The notes beneath the pieces were generated by a model. The model was not told where the DNA came from and ran no database searches. It saw nothing but the letters and a program-made list of their open reading frames with translations. A program made the translations under genes and the position numbers. Positions 37,131 to 48,868 of a DNA stretch of 64,000 bases are shown here, in pieces. Origin of the DNA: Franconibacter pulveris DSM 19144 (GTDB lineage: Bacteria; Pseudomonadota; Gammaproteobacteria; Enterobacterales; Enterobacteriaceae); the NCBI GenBank assembly GCA_000621185.1, contig JHYZ01000018.1, positions 23,994-87,993 of the forward strand. Direction: 5' to 3'. Within the stretch, counting starts at the first letter, position 1. Every line of letters begins with the position of its first letter.

Positions 37131-38693
37131 ATGCCGTTACCCCACTTTTCTTCAAGGCTGTCGACGCCAAAAAAGATAGCAGCGACCAGCCTGGCCGCAG
37201 GGTTGCTTATCGCCCTGCTGGTGAGCAGCCTTTACACAATCTATCTTCATCATAAGCGTGAACAAGCCTGGACGCTGCTGACAAGCGACATTCAACATTA
37301 CCTCGCCCACTATTTTCACGATCTTAAAACCACGGCGGACAGTTTACAGCCGCTGACGCTGGCTGACTGCTCGATGGTCTCAGCCGACCTCACTTCCCGC
37401 GCCGCGTTTAACGTCAACGTGCGGGCGTTCTTATTGATTCGTGACGAAATCGCCTACTGCTCTTCGGCTATTGGCGCGATACGCGTACCTCTGATGGACC
37501 TCATGACGGATATCGATCCTGATAAAGAGGTTGATATGGATATCGTTAAAGGTACGCCAATGTTGCCCGGCAAACCGGCCATCGCCATGTGGTTTCGCAA
37601 TCCGACGGACAGCGGGCGCGGCGTTTTTACTATCCTTAACGTTAACCTCACCCCCTACCTGCTCTTTACCGCTCGCCAGCGCGATATTACCGGCATCGCG
37701 CTGGTGGTGGGCAACGAAGCGCTGACCACGTTCGAAAACGGACTCAGGGGCACCAAAGACCTTCCTCCTGAGCCCTTGCGTACCGCCAGCATCGCAGGCT
37801 ATCCCATGCAGATTTACCTCTACGGCAACGTCTGGCCTGCGCAGGACATTCAGCTTTCCGTGCTGCTCGGGATCCTGAGCGGTCTGCTCGGCGGCGTGCT
37901 GACCGGCTATTTGCTTTACACCCGCTCCCGCTCGGGCAAAGAGATTTTAATCGGCATCAAACGTCACCAGTTCTTTGTGATGTATCAGCCGGTGGTGGAA
38001 TCCCGTGAATTGCGCATGACGGGCGTGGAAGCGCTGATGCGCTGGGAGCATCCCGAAGCGGGCATGATCCCGCCGGACGCGTTCATCAGCTTCGCCGAAG
38101 CGCAGCAGCTTATTGTGCCGCTCACTCGCCACCTGTTTAAGCTGATTGCCGCCGATGCGCCGCAGCTGCAAAAAGTGCTGCCGCGCGGCGCCAAGCTTGG
38201 CGTAAACATCGCGCCAGGTCATCTGCACTCCGCCACTTTTAAAGAGGATATACGCCAGTTTGCCGCCTCGCTGCCGCCCGATTACTTTCATATCGTTTTT
38301 GAAATTACTGAGCGCGACATGATTCAGGAAAAAGAGGCGCTGGGCTTGTTTCAGTGGCTGCATGATGAAGGTTTTGAGATTGCGGTGGATGATTTTGGCA
38401 CCGGCCACAGCGCCCTGATTTATCTTGAGCGCTTTAAGCTTGATTACTTAAAAATTGACCGTGGTTTTGTTAATGCCATCGGCACGGAGACCGTTACTTC
38501 ACCCGTGCTGGATGCGGTGATTACCCTTGCGAAACGGCTTAATATGGACACCGTAGCCGAAGGGGTTGAAACCGCAGAACAGGCGAAATGGCTACGCGAG
38601 CAGCATGTAACCTATTTACAGGGTTACTATTTCAGCCGCCCGCTGCGCCTTGCGCAGCTTACCGAAGGCGTGACATTCTCAGAAGACGATTAA
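37131..38693 (+). CDS. pdeN: CSS-motif cyclic-di-GMP phosphodiesterase PdeN (Rtn)
   Basis: 520-residue membrane EAL protein. One N-terminal helix (about 15-37), a periplasmic CSS domain (about 40-240) with the C-S-S motif at Cys-110, a second helix (about 242-263), then a cytosolic EAL domain with EAL at residues 300-302 and the DDFGTG motif later. It hydrolyses cyclic-di-GMP to pGpG, so favours motility over biofilm. The ATG at 37131 (MPLPHFSS) is preferred to a TTG eight codons upstream. The periplasmic half is much less like E. coli than the EAL half. Confidence 0.9.
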   Translation: MPLPHFSSRLSTPKKIAATSLAAGLLIALLVSSLYTIYLHHKREQAWTLLTSDIQHYLAHYFHDLKTTADSLQPLTLADCSMVSADLTSRAAFNVNVRAFLLIRDEIAYCSSAIGAIRVPLMDLMTDIDPDKEVDMDIVKGTPMLPGKPAIAMWFRNPTDSGRGVFTILNVNLTPYLLFTARQRDITGIALVVGNEALTTFENGLRGTKDLPPEPLRTASIAGYPMQIYLYGNVWPAQDIQLSVLLGILSGLLGGVLTGYLLYTRSRSGKEILIGIKRHQFFVMYQPVVESRELRMTGVEALMRWEHPEAGMIPPDAFISFAEAQQLIVPLTRHLFKLIAADAPQLQKVLPRGAKLGVNIAPGHLHSATFKEDIRQFAASLPPDYFHIVFEITERDMIQEKEALGLFQWLHDEGFEIAVDDFGTGHSALIYLERFKLDYLKIDRGFVNAIGTETVTSPVLDAVITLAKRLNMDTVAEGVETAEQAKWLREQHVTYLQGYYFSRPLRLAQLTEGVTFSEDD

Positions 38694-38742
38694 CCGTCAG
38701 AGTATTTCCCTCATCCGCGCCCTCCCTTATTATGCTCAGACC

Positions 38743-38774
38743 CGCCAGTCTGCGGTTAAGGCCCCGGGCTGGCG
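38743..38774 (+). promoter_or_regulatory. Inverted repeat between pdeN and yejA
   Basis: CGCCAG / CTGGCG arms, 20-nt loop with G/C-rich core, followed 12 nt later by TTTTTT (38785-38790). May be an imperfect terminator of pdeN or a leader structure of yejA. Confidence 0.3.
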
Positions 38775-38803
38775 ATAATAAGGATTTTTTAACAGGCTAT
38801 CTC

Positions 38804-40609
38804 ATGTTTGCACGCGCGCTTGTAGTACTGCTGATCCTGTATGGTGCGGTTTGTCAGGCCGAACCGATAAAAGAGAGCTACTCCCTGGCCATTCTGGGAG
38901 AGCCTAAGTACGCCGTGAATTTTACCCACTTCGATTACGTCAACCCGGCAGCGCCTAAAGGCGGCAACGTCACGCTTTCAGCCATCGGCACCTTTGATAA
39001 CTTCAACCGCTACGCCCTGCGCGGCAACGCGGCCATACGCACCGAGGCGCTTTACGATCCGCTGTTTACCACCTCGGATGACGAGCCGGGAAGTTACTAT
39101 CCGCTGGTCGGCGAAATGCTGCGCTACTCGCCTGACTTCGCCTGGGCGGAGGTGGAAATTAACCCGCGCGCGCGCTTTCATGACGGCTCGTCCATCACAG
39201 CGGATGATGTCGCCTTTACCTTTCACAAATTCATGACTGAAGGGGTGCCGCAGTTCCGTCTTTATTATAAAGGGGCGACGGTAAAAGCCATCGCGCCGCT
39301 GACGGTGCGGATTGAGCTGGCGAAACCGGGCAAAGAGGATATGCTGGGACTGCTTTCGCTGCCGGTAATGCCGCATAAATACTGGAAAGATCATAAGCTC
39401 AGCGACCCGCTCTCCCGTCCGCCGCTGGCAAGCGGCCCCTATCAAATCACCGATTTTCGCATGGGCCAGTACGTGGTTTATTCACGCGTAAAAGATTACT
39501 GGGCGGCAAACCTGCCGGTAAACCAGGGCCGCTGGAACTTCGATACCCTGCGCTACGACTATTACCTGGACGATAACGTGGCGTTTGAAGCGTTCAAAGC
39601 GGGCGCCTTTGATTTTCGACTTGAAAGCAGCCCCAAAAACTGGGCGACACGCTATAACGGCAAAAACTTCGACAGCCGTTATATTGTCAAGGAAGAGCAA
39701 AAAAACGAATCGGCGCAGGATACCCGCTGGCTGGCGTTTAATATCCAGCGCCCCCTGTTCGCCGACCGTCGGGTGCGGGAAGCGATAACCCTCGCCTTTG
39801 ATTTTGAATGGATGAACAAGGCGCTGTTTTATGGCGCTTACAGCCGCCCCGTCAGCTATTTCCAGAATACCGAATACGCCGCGCGAAATTACCCGGATGC
39901 CGCCGAACTCACCTTACTCGCGCCGCTGAAAAACGACGTGCCTCCGGAGGTCTTTACTACCCTCTACCAGCCGCCGGTTTCTCACGGCGATGGCTTTGAC
40001 CGCAACCATCTGCTGAAAGCGCTTACATTGCTGAAAGCGGCAGGCTGGACGCTGAAAGATCAAAAGCTGGTTAACGAGAAAACGGGGCAGCCTTTCAGCT
40101 TCGAGTTATTGCTTTCGGCGGCAGGCAATAACCAGTGGGTGCTGCCCTTCCAGCACAACCTTGAGCGGCTTGGCATCACCATGTCTATTCGTCAGGTGGA
40201 TAATTCACAACTTACCAATCGCCTGCGCAAGCGCGATTACGACATGATCCCCACGCTTTATCGCGCCATGCCATGGCCGAGCGGCGACTTGCAGATCTCA
40301 TGGGCTTCCGCCTACATTGATTCCACCTATAATTCCCCCGGTGTTCAAAACCCGGCGGTGGATAAACTTATCGCGCAAATTCTCGAAAACCAGGGCAACA
40401 AAGAGAAACTGTTGCCGCTGGGCCGCGCGCTGGACAGGGTGCTGACCTGGAACTATTACATGCTGCCGATGTGGTATACCTCCGCCGACCGTTTTGCCCG
40501 CTGGGATAAATTCTCCCGTCCCGGCATCCATCCTGTTTATTCGCTGGGTTTCGATACCTGGTGGTATGACGTAAACAAAGCGGCGAAGCTGCCTGCGGCG
40601 CGGCGCTAA
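38804..40609 (+). CDS. yejA: Microcin C/oligopeptide ABC transporter binding protein YejA
   Basis: 601-residue periplasmic solute-binding protein of the SBP_bac_5 family. Signal peptide [19 protein letters not shown], mature domain with [17 protein letters not shown] and GPYQITDF. In E. coli YejABEF imports microcin C; in other bacteria it takes antimicrobial peptides. ATG at 38804; the frame is open much further upstream but overlaps pdeN. First gene of yejABEF. Confidence 0.94.
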   Translation: MFARALVVLLILYGAVCQAEPIKESYSLAILGEPKYAVNFTHFDYVNPAAPKGGNVTLSAIGTFDNFNRYALRGNAAIRTEALYDPLFTTSDDEPGSYYPLVGEMLRYSPDFAWAEVEINPRARFHDGSSITADDVAFTFHKFMTEGVPQFRLYYKGATVKAIAPLTVRIELAKPGKEDMLGLLSLPVMPHKYWKDHKLSDPLSRPPLASGPYQITDFRMGQYVVYSRVKDYWAANLPVNQGRWNFDTLRYDYYLDDNVAFEAFKAGAFDFRLESSPKNWATRYNGKNFDSRYIVKEEQKNESAQDTRWLAFNIQRPLFADRRVREAITLAFDFEWMNKALFYGAYSRPVSYFQNTEYAARNYPDAAELTLLAPLKNDVPPEVFTTLYQPPVSHGDGFDRNHLLKALTLLKAAGWTLKDQKLVNEKTGQPFSFELLLSAAGNNQWVLPFQHNLERLGITMSIRQVDNSQLTNRLRKRDYDMIPTLYRAMPWPSGDLQISWASAYIDSTYNSPGVQNPAVDKLIAQILENQGNKEKLLPLGRALDRVLTWNYYMLPMWYTSADRFARWDKFSRPGIHPVYSLGFDTWWYDVNKAAKLPAARR

Positions 40610-40617
40610 GGAACGAC

Positions 40618-41715
40618 ATGGGCGCATATCTGATTCGGCGTTTACTGCTGATTATCCCGACGCTGTGGGCCATCATTACCCTTAACTTCTTTATTGTGCA
40701 GATAGCCCCCGGCGGACCGGTCGACCAGGCTATCGCCGCAATTCAGTTTGGCCACGGCAGCGGCGTGCCGGGGGTGAGCGTGGAAGGCGCAGGCGCCACG
40801 CATGCGCAAACGGGCGTCGGCAACATTGGGGATAGCCAGTATCGCGGCGCGCGCGGGCTGGACCCGGAAATCATCGCGGAAATTACCCATCGTTACGGAT
40901 TCGATAAGCCGCTTCACGAGCGTTACCTGAAGATGCTCGGCGATTATCTGCGTTTCGACTTTGGCGACAGCTTGTTTCGCAGCGCGTCGGTGGTGCAACT
41001 GATTGGCGATAGCCTGCCGGTTTCCGTTACGCTTGGGTTATGGAGCACTTTGATTATCTACCTGGTTTCCATTCCGCTTGGCATTCGCAAGGCGGTGCAT
41101 AACGGCAGCGGGTTCGATATCTGGAGCAGCGCGTTTATTATCGTCGGTTATGCCGTACCGGCATTTCTGTTTGCCATTCTGCTGATTGTGCTGTTTGCGG
41201 GCGGCACCTGGTTTGATATTTTCCCGCTGCGCGGCCTGGTGTCGGCGAATTTCGATACCCTCCCCTGGTATAAGAAAATCGCCGATTATCTCTGGCATAT
41301 CACCCTGCCGGTGCTGGCAACGGTCATTGGCGGCTTCGCGGCACTGACGATGCTGACGAAAAACGCGTTTCTGGACGAGATCCGCAAGCAGTACGTAGTG
41401 ACCGCCCGGGCGAAGGGCGTAGGGGAAAAGCAGATCCTGTGGAAACATATCTTTCGCAACGCCATGCTGCTGGTCATCGCGGGCTTTCCGGCCACCTTCA
41501 TCAGCATGTTTTTTACCGGTTCGCTGCTGATTGAAGTGATGTTCTCGCTCAACGGCCTGGGGCTGCTGGGCTATGAAGCCACCGTCTCACGCGATTATCC
41601 GGTGATGTTTGGCACGCTTTACATCTTCACGCTGATCGGCCTGCTGTTGAATATCCTGAGCGATATTACCTATACGCTGGTCGATCCGCGCATCGATTTC
41701 GAGGGACGCGGATGA
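40618..41715 (+). CDS. yejB: Peptide ABC transporter permease YejB
   Basis: 365-residue inner-membrane permease, DppB/OppB family, six main helices and a long periplasmic loop after helix 1 (about 30-100). The EAA-type loop facing the ATPase is present ([19 protein letters not shown]). It starts 8 bp after yejA and overlaps yejE by 4 bp. Confidence 0.95.
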   Translation: MGAYLIRRLLLIIPTLWAIITLNFFIVQIAPGGPVDQAIAAIQFGHGSGVPGVSVEGAGATHAQTGVGNIGDSQYRGARGLDPEIIAEITHRYGFDKPLHERYLKMLGDYLRFDFGDSLFRSASVVQLIGDSLPVSVTLGLWSTLIIYLVSIPLGIRKAVHNGSGFDIWSSAFIIVGYAVPAFLFAILLIVLFAGGTWFDIFPLRGLVSANFDTLPWYKKIADYLWHITLPVLATVIGGFAALTMLTKNAFLDEIRKQYVVTARAKGVGEKQILWKHIFRNAMLLVIAGFPATFISMFFTGSLLIEVMFSLNGLGLLGYEATVSRDYPVMFGTLYIFTLIGLLLNILSDITYTLVDPRIDFEGRG

Positions 41716-42734
41716 GTCGATTAAGCCCGGTAAACCAGGCGCGCTGGGCGCGGTTTCGTCGTAACCGCCGCGGTTACTGGTCGCTCTGGATCTTTGCAAT
41801 ACTCTTCACCCTGAGCCTGTTTTCTGAACTGCTCGCCAACGACAGACCGTTGATAGTCCATTTTCAGGACCGCTGGTATTTCCCGGTAGCGGTGGATTAC
41901 AGCGAAAGCGATTTCGGCGGCCCGCTCGCCACCCGCGCCGACTATCAGGATCCCTGGCTTCGCCAGCAGCTGGCGTCCGGCTGGACCCTGTGGGCGCCTG
42001 TCCGCTTTGGCGCCAACGCCATTAATTACGCAACCACGAGCCCTTTCCCCTCGCCTCCTTCAGCGCAAAACTGGCTGGGCACTGACGCGAACGGCGGCGA
42101 CGTGCTGGCGCGTATTCTTTACGGCACGCGCATTTCGCTGTTGTTCGGTCTGATGCTGACGCTAAGCTCAAGCGTTATCGGCGTGCTGGCGGGCGCGGTG
42201 CAGGGCTATTACGGCGGCAAGGTGGACCTGTGGGGCCAGCGCTTTATTGAAGTCTGGTCCGGCATGCCGACGCTGTTTTTAATTATCCTGCTTTCAAGCG
42301 TGGTGCAGCCGGGTTTCTGGTGGTTGCTTGCCATCACCGTGCTGTTTGGCTGGATGAGCCTTGTGGGCGTGGTGCGCGCTGAGTTTTTACGCACCCGCAA
42401 TTTTGACTATATCCGCGCAGCCCAGGCGCTGGGCGTCAGCGACAGAGCTATTATGTGGCGGCATATGCTGCCTAACGCGATGGTGGCGACCCTCACTTTT
42501 CTGCCGTTTATCCTTTGCGGGTCGATTACCACCCTCACCTCACTCGATTTCCTCGGCTTCGGTCTGCCGCTCGGCTCTCCTTCGCTGGGTGAACTGCTGC
42601 TGCAGGGCAAAAACAATCTGCAGGCGCCCTGGCTTGGCATTACCGCCTTCTTTTCACTGGCGATTTTACTTTCGCTGTTAATCTTTATTGGCGAAGCGGT
42701 GCGCGACGCCTTCGATCCGGGCAAGGCGGTCTGA
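41712..42734 (+). CDS. yejE: Peptide ABC transporter permease YejE
   Basis: 340-residue inner-membrane permease, DppC/OppC family. N-terminal cytosolic region and helix 1, long periplasmic segment (about 45-135), then five helices and the EAA loop [19 protein letters not shown]. Overlaps yejB by ATGA (41712-41715) and is followed at once by yejF. Confidence 0.95.
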   Translation: MSRLSPVNQARWARFRRNRRGYWSLWIFAILFTLSLFSELLANDRPLIVHFQDRWYFPVAVDYSESDFGGPLATRADYQDPWLRQQLASGWTLWAPVRFGANAINYATTSPFPSPPSAQNWLGTDANGGDVLARILYGTRISLLFGLMLTLSSSVIGVLAGAVQGYYGGKVDLWGQRFIEVWSGMPTLFLIILLSSVVQPGFWWLLAITVLFGWMSLVGVVRAEFLRTRNFDYIRAAQALGVSDRAIMWRHMLPNAMVATLTFLPFILCGSITTLTSLDFLGFGLPLGSPSLGELLLQGKNNLQAPWLGITAFFSLAILLSLLIFIGEAVRDAFDPGKAV

Positions 42735-42735
42735 T

Positions 42736-44322
42736 ATGGCGCAACCTTTACTCTCCATCGAACAGCTTTCCATCGCGTTTCGCCAGCAGGAAACGGAACG
42801 TCGGGTGGTGAATACGCTCTCCTTGAGCATCAACGCCGGTGAGACGCTGGCGCTGGTGGGGGAATCGGGCTCCGGCAAGAGCGTGACCGCGCTTTCCGTG
42901 CTGCGTTTGCTCCCCTCGCCACCCGTTGTTTATCCAGAAGGCGATATTCTCTTTCACGGCCAGTCGCTGCTTACCGCTTCTGAACAACAGCTGCGCAGCG
43001 TGCGGGGCAACCGCATCGCAATGATTTTTCAGGAGCCGATGGTTTCACTCAACCCGCTGCACAACGTCGAGCGACAGCTTTATGAGGTGCTTTCGCTGCA
43101 CCGGGGAATGCGCCGCGAGCCGGCGCGCGCGGAAATTATCACCTGCCTTGAGCGCGTCGGTATCCGTCAGCCTGCTAAACGGCTCAATGATTTTCCACAC
43201 CAGCTTTCAGGCGGCGAGCGCCAGCGCGTAATGATAGCGATGGCGCTGCTGACCCGTCCCGAGCTGCTGATTGCTGACGAACCCACCACGGCGCTGGATG
43301 TGTCCGTGCAGGCGCAAATTCTTACGCTGCTGGATGAGCTGAAGCGCGAGCTGAATATGGGGCTGCTGTTCATTACGCATAACCTCAATATCGTGAAGCG
43401 GCTGGCGGACAATGTGGCGGTAATGCAGAGCGGCGAATGTGTGGAGCGTAACCGCACCGCCGCACTCTTTCTTGCGCCGCAGCACGACTATACGCGCCGC
43501 CTGCTGGACGCCGAGCCCGCAGGCGAACCGGTGCCGGTGGCGCCAGCCGCGCCGCTGTTAACCGTGGATAAGCTTCAGGTCGCCTTTCCCATCCGGCGCG
43601 GCTTGCTAAAGCGAGTGGTGGATAATCACTACGCGGTAAAAGAGATTAGCTTTACGCTGCGCCCCGGCGAGAGCCTTGGGCTGGTGGGCGAATCAGGTTC
43701 TGGTAAAAGCACTACCGGGCTTGCGCTGCTGCGGCTGCTGCCTTCTAAAGGAGAAATTATTTTTGACGGCCAGCCGCTGCATGCGTGGAATCGCAAACAG
43801 ATGCTGCCGGTGCGCCATCGCATCCAGGTCGTGTTCCAGGATCCTAATTCCTCACTCAACCCAAGGCTTAATGTGCTGCAAATAATCGAAGAAGGATTAC
43901 GCGTACATAAGCCCGGTTTATCCGCCGCTGAGCGGGAAGCGCACGTCACAGCCGTTATGCAGGAAGTGGGGCTGGACCCGCAAACGCGTCATCGCTACCC
44001 GGCGGAATTTTCCGGCGGACAGCGCCAGCGTATCGCGATTGCAAGGGCGCTTATTCTTAAACCCGACCTGATCGTACTCGACGAGCCGACCTCTTCGCTT
44101 GACCGCACCGTGCAGGCGCAGGTGCTGGCGTTGCTCAAAACGCTGCAGGCCCGGCATCGCCTGGCTTACATTTTTATCAGTCACGATCTTCAGGTGGTGC
44201 GCTCGCTATGCCATCAGGTGGTGGTGCTGCGCCAGGGTGAAGTGGTGGAACAAGGAAACTGCCAGCAAATTTTTACCGCCCCGCAGGCGGACTATACGCG
44301 TCAGCTGCTTACGCTGCGCTGA
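42736..44322 (+). CDS. yejF: Peptide ABC transporter ATP-binding protein YejF
   Basis: 528-residue fused double ATPase, DppD-DppF-like. Two complete nucleotide domains: Walker A GESGSGKS in each half, signature LSGGERQR and FSGGQRQR, Walker [10 protein letters not shown] and LIVLDEPTS. Both halves look active, as in E. coli YejF. ATG at 42736, one base after the yejE stop; the frame is open 48 nt upstream inside yejE. Confidence 0.95.
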   Translation: MAQPLLSIEQLSIAFRQQETERRVVNTLSLSINAGETLALVGESGSGKSVTALSVLRLLPSPPVVYPEGDILFHGQSLLTASEQQLRSVRGNRIAMIFQEPMVSLNPLHNVERQLYEVLSLHRGMRREPARAEIITCLERVGIRQPAKRLNDFPHQLSGGERQRVMIAMALLTRPELLIADEPTTALDVSVQAQILTLLDELKRELNMGLLFITHNLNIVKRLADNVAVMQSGECVERNRTAALFLAPQHDYTRRLLDAEPAGEPVPVAPAAPLLTVDKLQVAFPIRRGLLKRVVDNHYAVKEISFTLRPGESLGLVGESGSGKSTTGLALLRLLPSKGEIIFDGQPLHAWNRKQMLPVRHRIQVVFQDPNSSLNPRLNVLQIIEEGLRVHKPGLSAAEREAHVTAVMQEVGLDPQTRHRYPAEFSGGQRQRIAIARALILKPDLIVLDEPTSSLDRTVQAQVLALLKTLQARHRLAYIFISHDLQVVRSLCHQVVVLRQGEVVEQGNCQQIFTAPQADYTRQLLTLR

Positions 44323-44327
44323 CGCGT

Positions 44328-44666
44328 TCAGAAGGGATTCTGGCCAGAAAACGTCTCTGCAATAGCCACGCCGAAATTCTTCAGGCGGCAGGTAGCGGCA
44401 AATTCATCCTGACCGTTTACAAACAGCGTAGGTTCGCCTTCGCACTCCACTACGGAGCAATCCACTTCGATATCGCTCAGCGCCTGGCTTAACTTGTGCA
44501 TCACCGGCCAGGCTTTTTCGCCATCCGGACTCAGCAGCTTCAGGCCCACAAGGCAATTTTCGCACGGGCCGTTTTGCTGCGGAATCGGTTCAACTTTTGA
44601 ACCCGTAAAACCTGCCCGCCAACGATAGCTTTGCGGCAAGCGATGGACGATGGAGAGTTGTAACAT
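44328..44666 (-). CDS. yejG: YejG, conserved enterobacterial protein
   Basis: 112 residues, nearly identical to E. coli YejG (114 aa): [14 protein letters not shown] near the start, [16 protein letters not shown] in the middle, [15 protein letters not shown] near the end. Small, soluble, four Cys; function unknown (implicated in aminoglycoside tolerance in E. coli). Start is uncertain: I chose the ATG at 44666; a GTG at 44702 would add twelve residues. Convergent with yejF with a 5-bp gap. Confidence 0.9.
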   Translation of the reverse strand: MLQLSIVHRLPQSYRWRAGFTGSKVEPIPQQNGPCENCLVGLKLLSPDGEKAWPVMHKLSQALSDIEVDCSVVECEGEPTLFVNGQDEFAATCRLKNFGVAIAETFSGQNPF

Positions 44667-44818
44667 GTTCAAATTTTGTTCCCCGAAGCCAGTAAATTTC
44701 ACAAACGGTTTACATACAGGTTAACACAATGTTGAAAAAAGGTGATCAAATCAACAAAGAAACCGCTTACATGTCTTACCGCTGCGACATTACTCTTTCA
44801 TTCATAAGTACTATTTTA

Positions 44819-44834
44819 TGTGCGACAGATCGCA
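44819..44834 (-). promoter_or_regulatory. CRP-like site upstream of yejG
   Basis: TGTGCGACAGATCGCA matches 8 of 10 CRP positions, 153 bp upstream of the yejG start codon. The 353-bp gap between yejG and bcr otherwise holds only the bcr terminator at 44972. Confidence 0.3.
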
Positions 44835-44971
44835 TTTTGGCGCTATATGTACCCCTTTCTGCGATCTAACTCAACCTTTTTTACTACAGGGTTGTGACTT
44901 TTTCACCGCTTTACTTTTACATTCGCGAAACAAATTACCGCATAAAAAAGACGCGTGCGTTGATATCAAAT

Positions 44972-44996
44972 AAAAAAAGGGCGCGTTTTGCGCCCT
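44972..44996 (-). terminator. Terminator of rsuA-bcr
   Basis: AGGGCGC-5 nt-GCGCCCT stem; on the reverse strand followed by TTTTTT. 24 nt beyond the bcr stop. Confidence 0.87.
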
Positions 44997-45019
44997 CTGT
45001 GTCACCTTGATGAAGCCGT

Positions 45020-46210
45020 TTACGTGCGGCGCGGCCGGCTGGCGTAAAGGTAGAAAAGCATGGAGCAGGTCGCGCAAAACGCGATAGACCAAATCATCGG
45101 CCAGGCGGAGGTAAAGGTTGATAAAGAGAGCAGTGCGCCGGTAATGGCGCCAATGCCAAAGCGGAAGGTGCCCGCAAGCGAAGAGGCGGTTCCCGCCATA
45201 TGAGGAAACTCATCCAGAATAACCGCCATCGCGTTAGAGGCCACCAGCGATACGCAGCCGACAAAGGCCGCCACGCCCAGCACCAGCGCCCAGAAACCGA
45301 GGTTCAACTCGGCGCTGACCACCATCCACAACGCCATTAAGAACTGCACGTACAGCCCGTTGCGAAACATTTTCACTGCGCCAACGCGGCGAACAAAGCG
45401 GCTGTTAACGATGGTCATCAGGAACAGAAAGACGATATTCAGCGCGAAATAGTAGCCAAAGTGCTGCGGCGAAACATGGTTAAGCTCAATGTAAACAAAC
45501 GGCCCGGCGCTTAAAAACGAGAACATTCCCGCAAAGCTGAAACCGCTTGCAAGCATATAGCTAAGCACGCGCTTATGGCGAAACAGCGTAGCGAAATTAC
45601 CAAGCGTGGTGCGAAAGTGAAACTTCTGGCGACGTTCGACAGGCAGCGTTTCGCGTATAAGAAAGAAGATTGCGACGGAGGCGAGCAGCGCCAGTAGCGC
45701 CAGGATCCAGAAAATTGCATGCCAGTTAAACCAGACCAGCACCGCCCCGCCCGCCATCGGCGCCACCAGCGGCGCGATAGTGGTAACCAGCATGACGAAA
45801 GACATCATGCGCGAGAACTCTTCTTTCGGATAGATATCGCGCATCAGGGCGTTTATCACCACGCTTGCCGCCGCCGCAGCCAGACCGTGCAGCAGACGCA
45901 TGGCGATAAGCTGGTCAACGGACTGCGACAGCGCGCAGGCAACCGCCGCCGCGGCGAAAATCAGCGTGCCGCCGAGAATCACCGGCTTGCGCCCGATACT
46001 GTCGGCCATCGGCCCGTAAAAGAGCTGGCCGATAGCGAAGCCCAGAATATAAGAGCTTAGCGTCATCTGCGTCCTGCCTGCGTCAACGCCATACTCCTGC
46101 GCAATCACCGGCAGCGCAGGCAGGTACATATCAATAGAAAGCGGCATCAGCATGGCCAACAGGCCAAGGATCAGCACAATACCCAGCGATGAATTTTGCC
46201 TCGCGGTCAC
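45020..46210 (-). CDS. bcr: Bcr, multidrug efflux MFS transporter
   Basis: 396-residue DHA1-family proton antiporter, twelve helices, same length as E. coli Bcr, which exports bicyclomycin, sulfonamides and dipeptides. MFS signatures [16 protein letters not shown] and the helix-5 [21 protein letters not shown] run are intact. GTG start at 46210 with AGGAGAACC just upstream. It follows rsuA by 15 bp, an operon as in E. coli. Confidence 0.94.
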   Translation of the reverse strand: MTARQNSSLGIVLILGLLAMLMPLSIDMYLPALPVIAQEYGVDAGRTQMTLSSYILGFAIGQLFYGPMADSIGRKPVILGGTLIFAAAAVACALSQSVDQLIAMRLLHGLAAAAASVVINALMRDIYPKEEFSRMMSFVMLVTTIAPLVAPMAGGAVLVWFNWHAIFWILALLALLASVAIFFLIRETLPVERRQKFHFRTTLGNFATLFRHKRVLSYMLASGFSFAGMFSFLSAGPFVYIELNHVSPQHFGYYFALNIVFLFLMTIVNSRFVRRVGAVKMFRNGLYVQFLMALWMVVSAELNLGFWALVLGVAAFVGCVSLVASNAMAVILDEFPHMAGTASSLAGTFRFGIGAITGALLSLSTFTSAWPMIWSIAFCATCSMLFYLYASRPRRT

Positions 46211-46225
46211 AAGGTTCTCCTGAAA

Positions 46226-46933
46226 TTAGCGTGTCGGCGCGCCGACGCTGGCGATTTCTTCTTCGGTAAGCGGGCGGTATTCGCCAGGCTCCAGCGCCGG
46301 ATCCAGCGCAATCGCGCCGATGCGCTCGCGGTGGAGCGCCACCACATGGTTGCCAACCGCCGCAAACATCCGCTTCACCTGATGATAGCGCCCTTCGCTG
46401 ATGGTCAGCCGCACTTCGGTGGGCGTGATGACCTCAAGCTGCGCCGGTTTGGTGAGATCTTTTTCATTGTGCAACTGGATGCCTTGCGCAAATCGCTCGG
46501 CCGTATCGTCCGCGACCGGCGATTCCAGCGTCACAAGATAGGTTTTCTCACAGTGATGGCGCGGCGAAGTGATGCGGTGCGACCACTGACCGTCATCGGT
46601 CATCAGCACCAGCCCGGTGGTGTCGATATCCAGGCGGCCTGCGGCATGCAGCTTGTGGGCCACCGGCACGTCAAGAAAATAGAGCACCGTCGGGTGATCC
46701 GGGTCATCCGTTGAGCAAACGTAGCCCTGGGGCTTGTTGAGCATGAAGTAACGCGGGCCGGTCTGCTGCGTTAGCGCATTGCCGTCATACTCCACATCAT
46801 GGTCGGGGGAGAGTTTAAAAGCGCTGTCTTTGATGATGTCGCCATCTACCGTTACCCGGCTGGCGCGAATTTCACGGCCAGCAATAGCGCGGCTGACGCC
46901 AAGCTGCTGGGCGATAAACTTATCGAGTCGCAT
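46226..46933 (-). CDS. rsuA: 16S rRNA pseudouridine(516) synthase RsuA
   Basis: 235-residue enzyme that isomerises U516 of 16S rRNA to pseudouridine. N-terminal S4 RNA-binding domain (about 1-60) and TruA/RsuA catalytic domain with nucleophile Asp-102 in [10 protein letters not shown], then a KTYLV segment and [10 protein letters not shown]. Slightly longer C-terminus than E. coli (231). Divergent from radD; promoter for bcr is probably shared. Confidence 0.95.
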   Translation of the reverse strand: MRLDKFIAQQLGVSRAIAGREIRASRVTVDGDIIKDSAFKLSPDHDVEYDGNALTQQTGPRYFMLNKPQGYVCSTDDPDHPTVLYFLDVPVAHKLHAAGRLDIDTTGLVLMTDDGQWSHRITSPRHHCEKTYLVTLESPVADDTAERFAQGIQLHNEKDLTKPAQLEVITPTEVRLTISEGRYHQVKRMFAAVGNHVVALHRERIGAIALDPALEPGEYRPLTEEEIASVGAPTR

Positions 46934-47105
46934 GCGGTTTAATTGCCTGTCTTATCTGGAAAATCCAGCCTGGGCTGGTTGAGCTAACGCCTGTTGGTGA
47001 GTGAGCGGCGGAGCAAGCCGCTCAGTATAACGGGCTGTAACCGTCTCACAAGACGAAATTAATTCATGGCATAATATTAGCGTGATTCCTTTATTCAGTA
47101 AGCCA

Positions 47106-48860
47106 ATGTTTACCCTACGCCCCTATCAGCAAGAAGCGGTGGACGCCACCCTCAGCTACTTTCGCCGTCGTCGCGATCCCGCTGTGATTGTCCTGCCGAC
47201 CGGCGCAGGCAAAAGCCTGGTTATCGCCGAACTGGCGCGCGTTGCCCGCGGCCGCGTGCTGGTGCTGGCGCACGTTAAAGAGCTGGTGGCGCAAAACCAC
47301 GCCAAGTATTGCGCACTCGGACTCGAGGCGGATATTTACGCCGCCGGCCTTGCCCGTAAAGAGAGCCATGGCAAGGTAGTCTTTGGCAGTGTGCAATCCG
47401 TTGCCCGAAACCTGGACCATTTTCAGGGCGAATTTTCACTTTTGATTGTCGATGAGTGCCATCGCATCAGCGACGATGACGAAAGCCAGTATCAGCAAAT
47501 CCTGACGCACCTGAAAAAGGTGAATCCTCACTTACGTCTGCTGGGGCTGACTGCGACGCCTTACCGCCTCGGCAAAGGCTGGATTTACCAGTTTCACTAC
47601 CACGGCATGGTGCGCGGCGACGAAAACGCGCTGTTCCGCGACTGCATTTATGAGTTGCCGCTGCGCTATATGATTAAGCATGGCTACCTCACGCCGCCGG
47701 AGCGGCTTGATATGCCCGTGGTGCAGTACGATTTCAGCCGCCTGCAGGCGCAGTCCAACGGCCTGTTCAGCGAGGCGGATCTCAACCGCGAACTGAAAAA
47801 GCAGAAGCGCATTACGCCGCATATCATCAGCCAGATTGAGGAGTTTGCGCAAACGCGCAAAGGGGTGATGATTTTCGCCGCCACGGTGGAGCATGCCAAA
47901 GAGATAACCGGCCTGTTGCCCGCCAGCGACGCGGCATTGATTACCGGCGAAACGCCCGGCCCGGCGCGCGACGAGCTTATAGAGGCGTTTAAAGCGCAGA
48001 AATTCCGCTATCTGGTAAATGTGTCAGTGCTTACTACCGGTTTTGATGCGCCGCACGTGGACCTGATAGCCATTCTCCGCCCTACGGAGTCTGTGAGTCT
48101 TTACCAGCAAATCGTCGGCCGCGGCCTGCGCCTGGCGCCGGGCAAAACCGACTGCCTGATACTGGATTACGCTGGCAACCCGCATGACCTTTACACGCCC
48201 GAAGTGGGAAGCCCGAAGAAAAAGAGCGACAACGTTCCTGTGCAGGTGTTCTGCCCCGATTGCGGCTTCGCCAATACGTTCTGGGGTAAAACGACCGCCG
48301 ACGGCACCATCATCGAGCACTTCGGCCGCCGCTGCCAGGGCTGGTTTGAAGATGACGACGGGCGCCGGGAACAGTGCGATTACCGCTTTCGCTTCAAAAA
48401 CTGCCCACAGTGCAATGCAGAAAATGACATCGCCGCCCGCCGCTGCCGTGAATGCGATCACGTGCTGGTGGACCCGGACGATATGCTGAAAGCGGCGCTG
48501 AAGCTTAAAGACGCGCTGGTGCTGCGCTGCGGCGGCATGCAGCTGCAGCCGGGCGGCGATGAAAAAGGCGAATGGCTGAAAATTACCTATTACGATGAAG
48601 ACGGCGCGGACGTTTCTGAGCGTTTTCGCCTGCAAACGCCCGCCCAGCGCACGGCTTTCGAACAGCTCTTTATCCGCCCTCATACCCGCGCGCCGGGCAT
48701 CCCGCTGCGCTGGAATAAGGTAGCGGATATCGTGGCCCAGCAGGCGCTGCTGCGCCACCCCGATTTTGTGGTGGCGCGTCTTAAAGGCCAGTACTGGCAG
48801 GTGCGTGAAAAAGTCTTCGATTACGAAGGGCGCTTTCGGCGGGCAAACGAACTGCGTTGA
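47106..48860 (+). CDS. radD: RadD, DEAD/DEAH-type repair helicase
   Basis: 584-residue superfamily 2 ATPase (YejH) involved in double-strand break repair with RecA/RadA. RecA-like domain 1 with PTGAGKS (31-37) and the DECH box (116-119), domain 2 with [10 protein letters not shown] and [15 protein letters not shown], then a zinc-ribbon region with several CxxC pairs (CPDCG, CPQCN, CREC). ATG at 47106 gives [16 protein letters not shown]; eight upstream codons are unlikely. Confidence 0.94.
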   Translation: MFTLRPYQQEAVDATLSYFRRRRDPAVIVLPTGAGKSLVIAELARVARGRVLVLAHVKELVAQNHAKYCALGLEADIYAAGLARKESHGKVVFGSVQSVARNLDHFQGEFSLLIVDECHRISDDDESQYQQILTHLKKVNPHLRLLGLTATPYRLGKGWIYQFHYHGMVRGDENALFRDCIYELPLRYMIKHGYLTPPERLDMPVVQYDFSRLQAQSNGLFSEADLNRELKKQKRITPHIISQIEEFAQTRKGVMIFAATVEHAKEITGLLPASDAALITGETPGPARDELIEAFKAQKFRYLVNVSVLTTGFDAPHVDLIAILRPTESVSLYQQIVGRGLRLAPGKTDCLILDYAGNPHDLYTPEVGSPKKKSDNVPVQVFCPDCGFANTFWGKTTADGTIIEHFGRRCQGWFEDDDGRREQCDYRFRFKNCPQCNAENDIAARRCRECDHVLVDPDDMLKAALKLKDALVLRCGGMQLQPGGDEKGEWLKITYYDEDGADVSERFRLQTPAQRTAFEQLFIRPHTRAPGIPLRWNKVADIVAQQALLRHPDFVVARLKGQYWQVREKVFDYEGRFRRANELR

Positions 48861-48868
48861 CAGGCTGA

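Noticed and set aside
38588..40609. 673-residue version of YejA
   Set aside because: The extension overlaps pdeN and hides the signal peptide that begins at 38804.
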